Shown here: positions 15,599 through 25,108 of the stretch, piece by piece
Layout: every line of letters starts with the position of its first letter
Position numbering within the stretch: position 1 is the first letter of the stretch
DNA from: Veillonella montpellierensis DSM 17217
GTDB lineage: Bacteria > Bacillota > Negativicutes > Veillonellales > Veillonellaceae
Length of the DNA stretch: 64,000 bases
Reading direction: 5' to 3'
NCBI RefSeq assembly: GCF_000426745.1
Contig: NZ_AUFY01000003.1
Span: 62,001-126,000, forward strand
Notes under the pieces: model-generated
Database searches by the model: none
Seen by the model: the letters and a program-made list of their open reading frames with translations, nothing else
Told to the model about the DNA's origin: nothing
Made by a program: the position numbers and the translations under genes

Positions 15599-17194
15599 TT
15601 ATATACACCAATATCCTAATGTAGTAAATCGATTAATCAATGCTTCATAATAATTATCGGCTAACATAGCGTACGTCGAATCATGACACGTAGTAGTCCC
15701 AAAAGAAAATCGCAAAATTTCATCTATAATTTCATGTTTTTCCCTTGGAAGGCTGAAAAATTCCATATAGTGAATATCTTCCTCAGTAATATCTCCCACT
15801 GCTTCATTATATATATTAGCGGGGTATAATTTGCCTTTACCTTCTTTCAGAACAGTAATTTTTATAAATTTAGTAAGTTTACTTGGAATATAACTGCGAT
15901 TATCTTCATATGAATGTGGAGAAACATCAGAATACATGCATCGTATACCACCTTTAACACAATGTTCCACTAATAAATATTGCCATTGCGATAGATAATT
16001 TCTATAACTATCTTGATCTGCCTCATTCGTATGAAGAACATATCTAATTGATTCTTTCACTATAGCAATAGATTGTTCAAACTGAAAACTTCTTTCCATA
16101 TCATGTAACTTATTTAAGGTACTACGCATAACAGCATCTGAAATAGTATTAATAAATTCTTTATCAAACATCACTTGAAAGTGAAAGTTTGACAATATAT
16201 CAGCTACCATTGCATCACTATAGTTTTCTATAGAACATAAATGAGACGTTGTTTTTGTTGCCAATTTAGACTTGCAGAATATAGATTTTCTAAATGATGT
16301 ATCCACTATAAAATCTAAGTATTGTTCTTGCTCTATACGACTATCTGGTGCCAATTTCTTCAATCGACTAGCCAATGCCTTATCATATGTGGATACTGCC
16401 GATAGCGTTAAATCTGCATCGCATAAATAGGACAAATCATATTTTTTAGCATGCTCTATAAACTGATGAAAATAAACTGGGTCATTATGAGGCTCTAAAT
16501 GATCATGTCCCACATAATAGTCATCTTTTTGTATCGTTCTTTTAAGAGCCTGTAAGAATTTTTGATTTTTTTGTTTTAAATCATTGTAATTTAAAATTTC
16601 TGTACCAATGACACTGGCTATATATTTGGCATGTTGAACTTTTTTATTATGGTTCCAACCTTCTAGATGTCGATTAGCAAATAGCATTAATTGGCGCACT
16701 TCTTCCATTACATGCCACCCTGGGAATGTATTATAGGAAATATAGGCAATCCCATTCTCCGCTAAGTTTTCACTACAAATTCGTAATATATGATCTTTAA
16801 CTACATCATTAACCCATGAATACATACCATGGACAATAATATAGTCGAATGTACCAAATGATTTATCGATATTAGCAATGTCCATTGCAATCAAAGAAAC
16901 ATTTGGAATTTCACAGGATTCAATAATCGCTTGTCCTAAATCAACTTGACTTGTTGATAGTTCAACCCCTACAAATGTAGATTCTGGTTGAAATAAAGCT
17001 TGAGAAATGATATTTCCACCAAAAGTAGATCCTAATTCTAATACTCTAGCCGTTCTTGATTCTGCTGGCACTACGCCCATTAACCTAGCTCGCGTTTCTA
17101 AAAAATTTGGCATAGTATAGGGGAACGGATAAGAAATATATCCCAACTGTTCATATACCTCTTGCTGTATATTCTTATTATTAATAGCACTCAT
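15599..17194 (-). CDS. Large class I SAM methyltransferase with regulatory domain
   Basis: The 531-residue protein has a Rossmann methyltransferase domain in its first 170 residues: ARVLELGSTFGG is the SAM-binding motif I, TFVGVELSTSQVD is motif II, and FDYIIVHGMYSWV is motif IV. A long C-terminal part follows (residues about 200-531) of the type found in proteins annotated as methyltransferase regulatory domain proteins. The acceptor substrate is not known for the family. The ribosome binding site is weak (GAGG at 14 bases). It stands alone with long spacers on both sides, and its size is well above a normal small-molecule methyltransferase. Confidence 0.8.
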   Translation of the reverse strand: MSAINNKNIQQEVYEQLGYISYPFPYTMPNFLETRARLMGVVPAESRTARVLELGSTFGGNIISQALFQPESTFVGVELSTSQVDLGQAIIESCEIPNVSLIAMDIANIDKSFGTFDYIIVHGMYSWVNDVVKDHILRICSENLAENGIAYISYNTFPGWHVMEEVRQLMLFANRHLEGWNHNKKVQHAKYIASVIGTEILNYNDLKQKNQKFLQALKRTIQKDDYYVGHDHLEPHNDPVYFHQFIEHAKKYDLSYLCDADLTLSAVSTYDKALASRLKKLAPDSRIEQEQYLDFIVDTSFRKSIFCKSKLATKTTSHLCSIENYSDAMVADILSNFHFQVMFDKEFINTISDAVMRSTLNKLHDMERSFQFEQSIAIVKESIRYVLHTNEADQDSYRNYLSQWQYLLVEHCVKGGIRCMYSDVSPHSYEDNRSYIPSKLTKFIKITVLKEGKGKLYPANIYNEAVGDITEEDIHYMEFFSLPREKHEIIDEILRFSFGTTTCHDSTYAMLADNYYEALINRFTTLGYWCI

Positions 17195-17598
17195 AATTCA
17201 ATTTCTTGCCTCGCTGATCAAAAGATAACTACATCTATGCGCGGTGTATAAATTTTCTCACCTAGTATCTTTCATTAATGCACAATATAGATTGCTTCTA
17301 CAATACATAGAGTTATAATAGGAATATTCCTGTAAACACTATATAGAAAAGTCTCTAAAATCACTCATTATTCTACACATACTCTAGTAATCACTGTCAA
17401 ACAAATAATGCATTCTATCGTAGGATAATCAATCCTAAACAAATAAAACCTCATAAGTACAATAGGCTACTGTTAAATTTTTACTATAGCCATAGATGTA
17501 TCACTTACTATACCTAACAATAACAACCTATAACAGGCTTATTCATTGTTCCTATGGAAATTATTTACTCATAGTAGTTCTAATCACTATATCAAAAA
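17195..17598. other. Gene-free AT-rich stretch
   Basis: About 400 bases between the methyltransferase start and the SIMPL-gene terminator. I see no open frame with a ribosome binding site and no RNA motif. It probably holds the methyltransferase promoter. Confidence 0.45.
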
Positions 17599-17628
17599 CT
17601 CACTATACAGAATATTCTGTATAGTGAG
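17599..17628 (-). terminator. Terminator of the SIMPL-domain gene, perfect 30-nt palindrome
   Basis: CTCACTATACAGAAT (17599-17613) is followed directly by its exact complement; the minus-strand transcript then runs into TTTTT. Confidence 0.8.
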
Positions 17629-17679
17629 CATAAGTACCTTCATAAACTATCATTAAAAATGTCTAACCAGTGCTAAAAA

Positions 17680-18399
17680 TTATTTAACTTTAAAAACCAC
17701 ATTAATATGTAAGTCCTCTGTATTCTCTCCATTTTCTATATCTGATGCAGAGTCCATCATATCTGACTTGGCTGCTAAATTAACTGCACGATACATGCGA
17801 GGGTTATAGTTATAATTATCATCAACCACTAATGAATCCACTCCTACCACACGTGTTCCTAATGCTGCTGCAATCGCATCTGCTTTAGTACGTGCATCTT
17901 TAGCGGCCAACACTAATAATTTTTGACGTTGAGCATCTTTAGCAACTGTATTTAAGTCTAATTTACTAAGTCGTACATCACTGATCCCCGCCTTAGCTGC
18001 TGCATCAATAATATAAGACGTCTTACCAATATCATCCATTGTTACATCAACTGTATTTGTCACCACATAGGTAGTTCTAAATGTGTCTGTATCCCCAATG
18101 CGATATTGTCTATCAGTAATTTCATATTTACTTGTACGAATATCTTTATCTAAAATACCTAGCGAATGCAACATATTTTTAAAATCTTCTGATACTTTAT
18201 CATTATCATTCTTTGCTTCTAGCACTGTATTTCGTTCAGTTTTATTGGTAACTGATACAACAGACTGTGTCGCTCTATAGGTATCATGAGCAACTCCTTC
18301 TACTGTAATTGTTCCTACATCACTAGCCAGTGATACTGGCTGATACGCAATTGTCACTGCTAACAATCCAACTGCTGCTAATATACTTTTTTTCATCAT
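17680..18399 (-). CDS. SIMPL-domain (DUF541) periplasmic protein
   Basis: The 239-residue protein begins with a signal peptide (MMKKSILAAVGLLAVTIA, likely cleaved near Ala25). The mature part is a SIMPL/DUF541 domain, with the usual GTITVEGVAHDT opening and the LVLAAKDARTKADAIAAALG helix. The family is exported, forms oligomers in known cases and has been linked to oxidative or envelope stress, but no enzymatic role is firm. Two ATG codons start the frame. The only good ribosome binding site, AAAGGAG at 18433-18439, is 33 bases from the start codon, with a perfect hairpin between (see the separate entry). Confidence 0.88.
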   Translation of the reverse strand: MMKKSILAAVGLLAVTIAYQPVSLASDVGTITVEGVAHDTYRATQSVVSVTNKTERNTVLEAKNDNDKVSEDFKNMLHSLGILDKDIRTSKYEITDRQYRIGDTDTFRTTYVVTNTVDVTMDDIGKTSYIIDAAAKAGISDVRLSKLDLNTVAKDAQRQKLLVLAAKDARTKADAIAAALGTRVVGVDSLVVDDNYNYNPRMYRAVNLAAKSDMMDSASDIENGENTEDLHINVVFKVK

Positions 18400-18439
18400 A
18401 CAATTCGCATAGTTGCATATTGCAACTATGCACTCCTTT
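18400..18439 (-). promoter_or_regulatory. Ribosome binding site separated from start codon by a hairpin
   Basis: On the minus strand the order is AAAGGAG (18439-18433), one base, a perfect 11-bp stem GCATAGTTGCA / TGCAACTATGC with a 3-nt loop (18431-18407), then seven bases and ATGATG. Unfolded, the gap is 33 nt, too long for normal initiation. Folded, the effective spacing is about 8 nt. This suggests that translation depends on the hairpin being formed, which temperature or a ligand could alter; that is inference. Confidence 0.65.
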
Positions 18440-18634
18440 CTCTAATTTACTTAATTCTATGTCGCTTAATGCGTTTATTCATTTACATTCATATTCTTAA
18501 TAACTTATTTTAATTATAACATAACTAATCATTTAATTACATCATCAAAGAATAAAATTAATGTGTAGAAATTGTATCTATATTTTATATTTTCGAACAT
18601 TGCATGGAATTGTTTTCTAAACGTTCATATATAG

Positions 18635-18663
18635 TTGAAAAATTTTTCTATTTACAGTATAAT
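18635..18663 (+). promoter_or_regulatory. Sigma-70 type promoter of guaC
   Basis: TTGAAA at 18635-18640, a 17-base spacer and a consensus TATAAT at 18658-18663, about 60 bases before the guaC ATG. I see no purine riboswitch in the leader. Confidence 0.7.
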
Positions 18664-18726
18664 GATACAGGTTTATTTTGAGATTTTACATAAATTCATA
18701 ATACCTCAAAAGGAGATATAGTAACT

Positions 18727-19713
18727 ATGATCAATACAACAAATATTTTTGATTATGAAGATGTCCAATTAATTCCTAATAAATGTATTGTAACAAGTCG
18801 AAGTGAATGTGATACTACGATTACTCTTGGTAATCATACCTTTCGCTTACCTGTAGTACCCGCTAATATGCAAACTATTATTGATGAAAAATTAGCGGCT
18901 AAACTAGCCGCTAATAATTACTTTTATATTATGCATCGTTTTCAGCCTAATACACGTGCTGAATTCGTCAAAAATATGCATGAACAAGGCTTGTTCGCCT
19001 CTATCAGTATTGGTGTAAAGAAAGATGAATTTACATTTGTAGAAGAGTTAAAAAATGCTAATCTAATCCCTGAATACATCACAATTGATATTGCTCATGG
19101 TCATTCTAATCAAGTTATTGATATGATTAAACATATTAAAGCTAATTTACCTACTAGCTTTATTATTGCAGGAAATGTAGGTACCCCTGAAGCGGTTCGT
19201 GAATTAGAAAACGCAGGAGCTGATGCTACAAAAGTAGGAATTGGGCCTGGTAAAGTATGTATTACTAAATTAAAAACTGGTTTTGGTACTGGTGGATGGC
19301 AATTAGCCGCTGTTCGTTGGTGTGCAAAAGCGGCAACAAAACCTATCATTGCTGATGGCGGAATTCGCGATCATGGTGATATTGCCAAATCAATTCGTTT
19401 TGGTGCTACCATGGTCATGATTGGTTCATTGTTTGCAGGTCATATTGAATCTCCTGGGAAAAATATAGATATTAATGGCATTCCTCACAAAGAATATTTT
19501 GGAAGTGCATCTGAACATCAAAAAGGCGTTCGCAAAAATGTAGAAGGGAAAAAAATATATATTCCTAGCAAAGGGTCTATTATGGATACATTGACAGAAA
19601 TGGAACAAGATTTGCAATCATCTATTTCTTATGCTGGTGGTAAAACATTAAATGCTATTAAAAAAGTTGATTATGTATTAGTCAAAAACTCCATCTTTAA
19701 TGGAGACCGTTAA
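18727..19713 (+). CDS. guaC: GMP reductase
   Basis: The 328-residue protein reduces GMP to IMP with NADPH, returning guanine nucleotides to the purine pool. It is the short IMPDH-like type with no CBS domains. The catalytic loop [11 protein letters not shown] carries Cys178, flanked by [19 protein letters not shown] and [15 protein letters not shown]. The start [10 protein letters not shown] and the SASEHQKG block distinguish it from GuaB, which is also in the window at 60129. AAAGGAG precedes the ATG and a strong promoter lies upstream. It converges on a small membrane-protein gene with a shared terminator. Confidence 0.95.
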   Translation: MINTTNIFDYEDVQLIPNKCIVTSRSECDTTITLGNHTFRLPVVPANMQTIIDEKLAAKLAANNYFYIMHRFQPNTRAEFVKNMHEQGLFASISIGVKKDEFTFVEELKNANLIPEYITIDIAHGHSNQVIDMIKHIKANLPTSFIIAGNVGTPEAVRELENAGADATKVGIGPGKVCITKLKTGFGTGGWQLAAVRWCAKAATKPIIADGGIRDHGDIAKSIRFGATMVMIGSLFAGHIESPGKNIDINGIPHKEYFGSASEHQKGVRKNVEGKKIYIPSKGSIMDTLTEMEQDLQSSISYAGGKTLNAIKKVDYVLVKNSIFNGDR

Positions 19714-19841
19714 TGCTACTACTCTTCTAGTAAACACATAATGATTTCAATAAATTCTCGCACGTCTATCCAAATTGCGGTTCTATTATATATGTATATT
19801 TCTTACTAATATCGTATATACAACCAGTAAAAATACTTCTA

Positions 19842-19880
19842 AAAAAGCGTCTCTTAGATGTAACTCTAAGAGACGCTTTT
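19842..19880. terminator. Bidirectional terminator after guaC
   Basis: AAAAAGCGTCTCTTAGA pairs with TCTAAGAGACGCTTTT around a 6-nt loop, with A- and T-runs on either side. It serves guaC and the small gene on the opposite strand. Confidence 0.85.
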
Positions 19881-19917
19881 CAATGCAATCACATATTTCC
19901 TCAAATCAGTTATTATA

Positions 19918-20127
19918 TTATGTATCCATATGTTTATTAGCCTTGTTTTGGTCATAAATAACACTGCCTACGGCTATAGCTGCACCTACAACACTCATTA
20001 CAACTCCGCTTTTACGAACTTGTTTAGATGTAACATTCGGCAAATAATTTGGAATCTTACCTACTGCATATAAACAATTGGCTACTGCTGGCACAATATA
20101 TTTACTTTTTATTTCATTCACGTCCAT
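19918..20127 (-). CDS. Small membrane-associated protein of unknown function
   Basis: I do not recognise a family. From the ATG at 20127 the protein has 69 residues: a polar N-terminus (MDVNEIKSKYIVPAVANCLY), a lysine patch, one hydrophobic segment (GVVMSVVGAAIAVGSVIY) and a charged tail. A single-pass small membrane protein is likely. It is supported as a gene by the dedicated terminator at 19842-19880 and by a perfect AAAGGAGG upstream. That site is 54 bases before the ATG with an inverted repeat between (see the separate entry). An in-frame TTG at 20136 is the alternative start. Confidence 0.6.
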   Translation of the reverse strand: MDVNEIKSKYIVPAVANCLYAVGKIPNYLPNVTSKQVRKSGVVMSVVGAAIAVGSVIYDQNKANKHMDT

Positions 20128-20188
20128 ATGTATCAAGACAATTTTATAAATAACTACCTCACTATAAGGATTAATTGTCCTGTGCCTC
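20128..20188 (-). promoter_or_regulatory. Strong ribosome binding site separated from start by an imperfect hairpin
   Basis: On the minus strand AAAGGAGG (20188-20181) is followed by two bases, then arm CAGGACAATT (20178-20169), a loop of about 29 nt, arm AATTGTCTTG (ending at 20134), then six bases and the ATG at 20127. The stem is 10 bp with one G-U pair. If it folds, the spacing becomes about 8 nt, the same arrangement as before the SIMPL gene. Confidence 0.5.
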
Positions 20189-20560
20189 CTTTCCCTTATA
20201 TTTATTATGCATGAATAAAAAGAATTTGTGAATAGGAAAATAAAATATATTCTATTTTATTTAGAATTTATATGTTTTACCATTTTTCTATCAATTCTAT
20301 TTCTCTTTTTCTAATCTTCCCATATAATTCTCTGTCATCAACTATTATTTTTTAATTCTACTTAGTACCATACTATCCAATATATTACACATACTCTATT
20401 AGTACATTGACAAACATAGGTTTTAACACTATTATCCACTCTATATCTAGAAAAAAATTTACTTATCAATTATAATAAATACCTAACTTAATATAATAAT
20501 ACGATATGACTAGAATAAATACATATCTATCTATTTCAAATATTATTTAAAGGATTCTTA
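20189..20560. other. Gene-free AT-rich region
   Basis: About 370 bases between divergent genes. Both promoters should lie here. I see no open frame with a ribosome binding site and no strong hairpin. Confidence 0.45.
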
Positions 20561-21400
20561 ATGACTACATTACATACGCAACCTAATCATCAGCATATTT
20601 TATTGATTAATGATCTGCCAGGATATGGGAAAGTAGCTCTCGCGGCCATGCTACCAATTTTATCTCACATGGGATTTCATGTCTATAATTTACCTACCGC
20701 ACTTATATCTAATACATTAAACTATGGAAAATTCTCCATATTAGACACAACTAGCTATATGAAAGATACCTTAGCTGTATGGAAACAATTAGACTTTTCT
20801 TTTCATGCTATTTGTACTGGTTTTATTGCATCAGAAGTGCAAGCATCTATCGTATTCGACTTGTGTGCTGCCGAATCAAAAAAGGGCACCAAGATTTTTG
20901 TAGATCCCATTATGGGCGATGAAGGGCATCTATATAACGGCATGACTAACCAGACGATACAATATATGCAAAAATTAATCTCTGTAGCTGATTATATCAT
21001 TCCCAACATGACAGAAGCTTTATTATTGGCAAAAAATTCTTGTCACACCAAAAGCTTATCTAAAAAAGAAAGTATTACTCTCATCAATACACTTAGAACA
21101 ATGGGCGCTAAATCAATTGTTATTACGAGTGCCAAAGTAGAGGATATTGATTGCGTCATTGGCTATGACAATACTACTAATACCTATTTTAATATTTCAT
21201 ATACGCCTATTCCTATGCGTTTTTCTGGAACAGGTGATATTTTTTCATCAATTTTTACAGCACATATATTACGTAATAAATCTGTAGCAGATAGTGCCAA
21301 TATAGCCATGGATTTAGTAAAAGAAATGATTGTACTAAGTCAAAAATCTAAAAATGCATATAAAGGATTGCCTTTAGAATTATATTTATCATTATTATAA
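20561..21400 (+). CDS. Pyridoxal/pyridoxamine kinase family protein
   Basis: The 279-residue protein is a ribokinase-fold kinase of the PdxY/PdxK group, which phosphorylates vitamin B6 vitamers with ATP. Landmarks are LINDLPGYGKVALAAMLP at the N-terminus, FVDPIMGDEGHLYNG with the conserved Asp/Gly, IIPNMTEALLL, and the anion hole/catalytic RFSGTGDIFSSI. This variant with a PGYGK opening is common in Firmicutes and annotated as pyridoxamine kinase. AAAGGA precedes the ATG. It is a single gene with long gene-free flanks. Confidence 0.88.
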   Translation: MTTLHTQPNHQHILLINDLPGYGKVALAAMLPILSHMGFHVYNLPTALISNTLNYGKFSILDTTSYMKDTLAVWKQLDFSFHAICTGFIASEVQASIVFDLCAAESKKGTKIFVDPIMGDEGHLYNGMTNQTIQYMQKLISVADYIIPNMTEALLLAKNSCHTKSLSKKESITLINTLRTMGAKSIVITSAKVEDIDCVIGYDNTTNTYFNISYTPIPMRFSGTGDIFSSIFTAHILRNKSVADSANIAMDLVKEMIVLSQKSKNAYKGLPLELYLSLL

Positions 21401-21862
21401 TCTCACCTCTATATGACATCTTCAATAGAGCTATCAAGGAACTCTCTAATTACTAGGCAAATTACAATAAAATATCAACTCTTTATACGTCTTACGCACT
21501 CATCATCATTCAATCTATCTAACCTATTTTCTATCTATCCTGTAAAAATAATAATTCCTATGGTTTATTTACCTTTTATATTGTTCTACTTATGAAATAA
21601 ATGTAGTGAAACATCTATACTCTATTCCAATACTATAATTAGAATGTTACTAATTACTATAAGGGACTGTTTGAGAGCTAATCTTTAAATATCTATTATA
21701 ATTATTCACTATAAAAATATAATTCGGCACCAAAAACACCTACAATTAAAATGTAAAATGATTTCATATAGTAAGTAAACCTGTTAAGATATATAAGAAT
21801 TGAATACATTACTACAATCATGCTACAATAAAAAAGATATTACATGTAATAAGGAGTTTCTT
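21401..21862. other. Gene-free region
   Basis: About 460 bases. A 60-codon open frame from 21413 lacks a ribosome binding site and has no coding character. I see no RNA motif or strong hairpin. The promoter of the M50 protease gene should lie near the end. Confidence 0.45.
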
Positions 21863-22489
21863 ATGTTTGATATAAATCCAATTCATATTATTGCTTCATT
21901 ACCAGCCATTATTATTGCCATGGTATTTCATGAATATGCCCATGCACGTATGGCGGACACATTAGGTGATAAAACACCTTATAATATGGGACGTCTCACT
22001 CTAAATCCAATGGCACATATGGATTTTTTAGGTTTATTTATGCTTATCATTGCTCGGTTTGGCTGGGCAAAACCAGTGCCAATTAATCCTATGAATTTTA
22101 AGCATCCTCGACGTGATGACATCATAGTATCCTTAGCTGGGTCCCTAGCTAACTTATTAATTGCCTTTATTTTTACTGGTCTCTATATACTATATAATCA
22201 TTGGCAACCCATGTCTTATGGATTACAATTAGTCGTATCCTACATAGTACTATATAATATTAATTTTGCTATTTTCAATATGATTCCTCTACCTCCACTT
22301 GATGGATCTCACATAGTAGCAAATTTACTACCTGATACTATGTCTAGTATCTACCAAAAAATTGCCCCTTTTAGTTTTATTATATTAATAGTATTGCTCT
22401 ATACACCTATATTAGCTATAATTCTAATTCCGCTACAACGATTTTTCTTAACTATATTTAATGGTTTTTTTACCCTATTTTTACTATAA
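21863..22489 (+). CDS. M50-family site-2-type membrane metalloprotease
   Basis: The 208-residue protein is a short intramembrane zinc protease of the site-2 protease family. The zinc motif is MVFHEYAHARMAD (HExxH) in the first third, and the third ligand lies in NMIPLPPLDGSHI near the C-terminal membrane segments. Four to five hydrophobic helices are visible. There is no PDZ domain, unlike RseP, so it belongs to the compact YwhC/FtsH-independent group of unknown substrate. The open frame extends to 21800, but AAGGAG sits eight bases before the ATG at 21863, so I start there. Confidence 0.9.
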   Translation: MFDINPIHIIASLPAIIIAMVFHEYAHARMADTLGDKTPYNMGRLTLNPMAHMDFLGLFMLIIARFGWAKPVPINPMNFKHPRRDDIIVSLAGSLANLLIAFIFTGLYILYNHWQPMSYGLQLVVSYIVLYNINFAIFNMIPLPPLDGSHIVANLLPDTMSSIYQKIAPFSFIILIVLLYTPILAIILIPLQRFFLTIFNGFFTLFLL

Positions 22490-22526
22490 TCATTAAAATG
22501 ATAGACAATAATTAACTATCTCTCAT

Positions 22527-22570
22527 AAAAATCCCCCCTTCACTGCTCATCCAGTAAAGGGGGGATTTAT
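22527..22570 (+). terminator. Terminator after the M50 protease
   Basis: AAAATCCCCCCTT pairs with AAGGGGGGATTT across a 16-nt loop, ending in T-rich sequence. The G/C-rich stem stands out against the AT-rich surroundings. Confidence 0.85.
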
Positions 22571-22977
22571 CAATCTGTTGATGTTATAAACTTTTATATG
22601 CATAAAATAAAACGGTTACTTTCCATATAAGCATATCAAATTCTATAAGATATGTAACTATATAAACATGAGTCCGTACCTACAAATCTATGAAATTGTG
22701 CATATACCTATAAATAAAATACTCAGTATAGATACTATGGACAAATAAAAAATATGACCTCAACTAATTATACTAAAATATAATACACATATATAAACGT
22801 TAACACATAGACAAATTCATTGCTCCATAATTCGATAAAATAGCGAAGTATACACTCTATAAGCAAGAAAACAGTTCATAATAATCGAATTAGTATTCAA
22901 TTAGTCAAAATTCTTTTTAATACTATCATAAAAAAGATTCTTATAAAATCATACCTACTCTATAAGTCGTTATAATC
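22571..22977. other. Gene-free AT-rich stretch between convergent genes
   Basis: About 400 bases. No open frame with a ribosome binding site and no second terminator that I can see. Confidence 0.4.
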
Positions 22978-23781
22978 TTATTTTCCTGTAAAGTTAGGTC
23001 TCCGTCGCTCAGCAAAAGCTCGTACACCTTCTGCAAAATCATCGGTTTTTCCTAAATTACTTTGCAAGGCTACTTCTAATTTGACATATTCATCCCAACC
23101 ACTAAATACGCTAGCCCAGACCATTTCTTTCATGGCTTTAAAAGAAAGCTCTGGACCCTTTGCTAAACGTTTAACTAAACGGTCAACCTGTTTATCCAAT
23201 ATCTCTGGTTCACACACCTTATAGACAAAACCATACTCTTTTCCACGCTCTGCTGTAACCGCTTCTCCAGTCATTGCTAATTGAATTGCACGATTCATGC
23301 CAATTGATCTAGTTAATAAGTACATTCCACCTGCATCAGGTGCCAAGCCTACATTAACAAAGGCTTGAATAAAACGACTTTCCGTAGAGGCTATACAGAT
23401 ATCTGCAGCTAGCACCATATTAAAAGCAGCTCCCGCCACAGCACCATTTGTCACCATAACAACTGGCTTTGGCAACTTTTTCATAGCAAAAGAAATCTGC
23501 ATAACCAATTCAGCGATTTCTACTAATGACTCTTGATCATTTTCTTCCACAGCACGTTTCATTTCAATTAAGTCGCCACCAACAGAAAATACTTTCCCAT
23601 TCGCTTTAATCACCAATACATGAACACTGTCATCCATTTTAACCCGTTCAATAGCATCTAATATTTCTTTACACATAGGAACATTAAACCCATTGTTTAC
23701 CTCAGGTCTATTAAATATCAACGTAGCTACTCTATCAGTTACCTCATATATAATTGTTGTATATTCCAATTGATACTCCAT
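22978..23781 (-). CDS. Enoyl-CoA hydratase/isomerase (crotonase) family protein
   Basis: The 267-residue protein has the crotonase fold. The first oxyanion/CoA block is KVFSVGGDLIEM and the second is NGAVAGAAFNMVLAADI; the conserved acidic position in GLAPDAGG is Asp where hydratases usually have Glu. That suggests an isomerase-like or other acyl-CoA activity rather than a classical hydratase, but this is inference. The ATG at 23781 lacks a good ribosome binding site; TGGAG overlapping it points to an in-frame TTG at 23769 as a real alternative start. No beta-oxidation gene is adjacent. Confidence 0.85.
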   Translation of the reverse strand: MEYQLEYTTIIYEVTDRVATLIFNRPEVNNGFNVPMCKEILDAIERVKMDDSVHVLVIKANGKVFSVGGDLIEMKRAVEENDQESLVEIAELVMQISFAMKKLPKPVVMVTNGAVAGAAFNMVLAADICIASTESRFIQAFVNVGLAPDAGGMYLLTRSIGMNRAIQLAMTGEAVTAERGKEYGFVYKVCEPEILDKQVDRLVKRLAKGPELSFKAMKEMVWASVFSGWDEYVKLEVALQSNLGKTDDFAEGVRAFAERRRPNFTGK

Positions 23782-24342
23782 TCTTTATATTATACATAAT
23801 AACACTATTCTATACTGAAAATATCATATCCTAACTTTCAGAGTATAAAATAAAACTATTCTTCAACACTAACTATACCTATGCTACTACTTCATGTCTG
23901 CCATACAAGCATAAAGTATAGTAGCAAGTATAGTAATATCGAGATTTATGTATTTATTATATCGAATTTTATAAAAAAGGTAAATATAGCCTATATGAAA
24001 GAACTATGAATATGCAATATATACTTCTATGTATAAGGTTTTAACAATTTATACTATAATAACTCCTATTAATTCAACTCTATCAGACAATGCCTAGAGA
24101 CCCTAATGACCCTATACGAATTCCTTTCTGAATACTAAATAAAAGAGCGTATGATCGCTAGATTTTTTTACTTACAAACTGTGTAATAATTATATAAGAA
24201 GATGTAATTGTTTATCTACATTATAATAAGAAACTACAACCATCATTCTAATAGTAATTTGTATACTTTCACACAAGAAAACACACAAATAATTCACTAG
24301 CTAACTTTCCAATTGCCACGTATCTTAAAAGATCAATAACGT
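23782..24342. other. Gene-free region of about 560 bases
   Basis: AT-rich, between two minus-strand genes. No open frame with a ribosome binding site and no strong hairpin. It may hold the crotonase promoter. Confidence 0.4.
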
Positions 24343-24915
24343 CTACTTTATACTCTTATAGCCATCAACAATTGAAATAATTTCACCAGTTCTCGGATGA
24401 AACATAAGCCCATGCACTACTACATCATGAGGAATAAGTGGATTCATTTGCAACGCTTCTACTGTTTCTACTACATTTTCCTCAGGATGTTGAAAACCAT
24501 CTGCCCAATGTTCTAGCTCATGCTGTATCATATGAATTACTTCCTGTTTAATACCACGAGCCAACATTTTTTCTGTTAAATTTTTAGAAGTAGTCTTAGC
24601 CATACCACATTCATGATGACCAATAACTAAAATTTCTTTCACACCTAATTCATAGATACATACTAGTAAACTGCGAACAACAGAATCAAATGGTCCACTA
24701 ATGCAATTTCCTGCCACTTTAACTACTTTTGCTTCTCCTCTACCAATATTCATAGCATCTTCTAAAAAATTAACAAGCCGTGTATCCATACATGTTAAAA
24801 TAGCAAGCTCTTTACTTGGCAATTTACTAGACTTTGTATCATGTATATCATAATCAATTTCTTTAGTAGCAATAAAATGCTTATTAAACTTTAAAATTTC
24901 ATCAACAAGACTCAT
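24343..24915 (-). CDS. Beta-class carbonic anhydrase
   Basis: The 190-residue protein interconverts CO2 and bicarbonate. The zinc ligands are Cys42 in LTCMDTR, His100 and Cys103 in GHHECGM, and the Asp44-Arg46 catalytic dyad is intact. Its length and layout match the short YtiB-like clade of Firmicutes. AAGGAG lies before the ATG. It diverges from the HtrA gene at 25109. A gamma-class anhydrase-like gene is present at 32409, so the cell has two classes within 8 kb. Bicarbonate/CO2 balance would matter for the decarboxylating fermentation suggested by the oadA-like gene; this link is inference. Confidence 0.93.
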   Translation of the reverse strand: MSLVDEILKFNKHFIATKEIDYDIHDTKSSKLPSKELAILTCMDTRLVNFLEDAMNIGRGEAKVVKVAGNCISGPFDSVVRSLLVCIYELGVKEILVIGHHECGMAKTTSKNLTEKMLARGIKQEVIHMIQHELEHWADGFQHPEENVVETVEALQMNPLIPHDVVVHGLMFHPRTGEIISIVDGYKSIK

Positions 24916-25108
24916 AGTATCTCCTTATTTATACAGAACAAAGTATAATGTATAATGCATATAAATATATAGTATTGCATTCCGTACTATATTGTAACAC
25001 ACGTTTCACCATAAAAAATAATATGATATGCTAGAGAAAGGGATTAAAATTTTTCATAGATAGTTCATATAGTGACCATATACTACAAAGAAAAGGAGGT
25101 TATTAACC

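Noticed and set aside
21413-21595. 60-codon frame after the pyridoxal kinase gene
   Set aside because: No ribosome binding site and no coding bias; it begins 13 bases after the kinase stop by chance.
22978-23781. Methylmalonyl-CoA decarboxylase of the crotonase type
   Set aside because: The crotonase motifs do not single out this activity and no linked pathway gene supports it.
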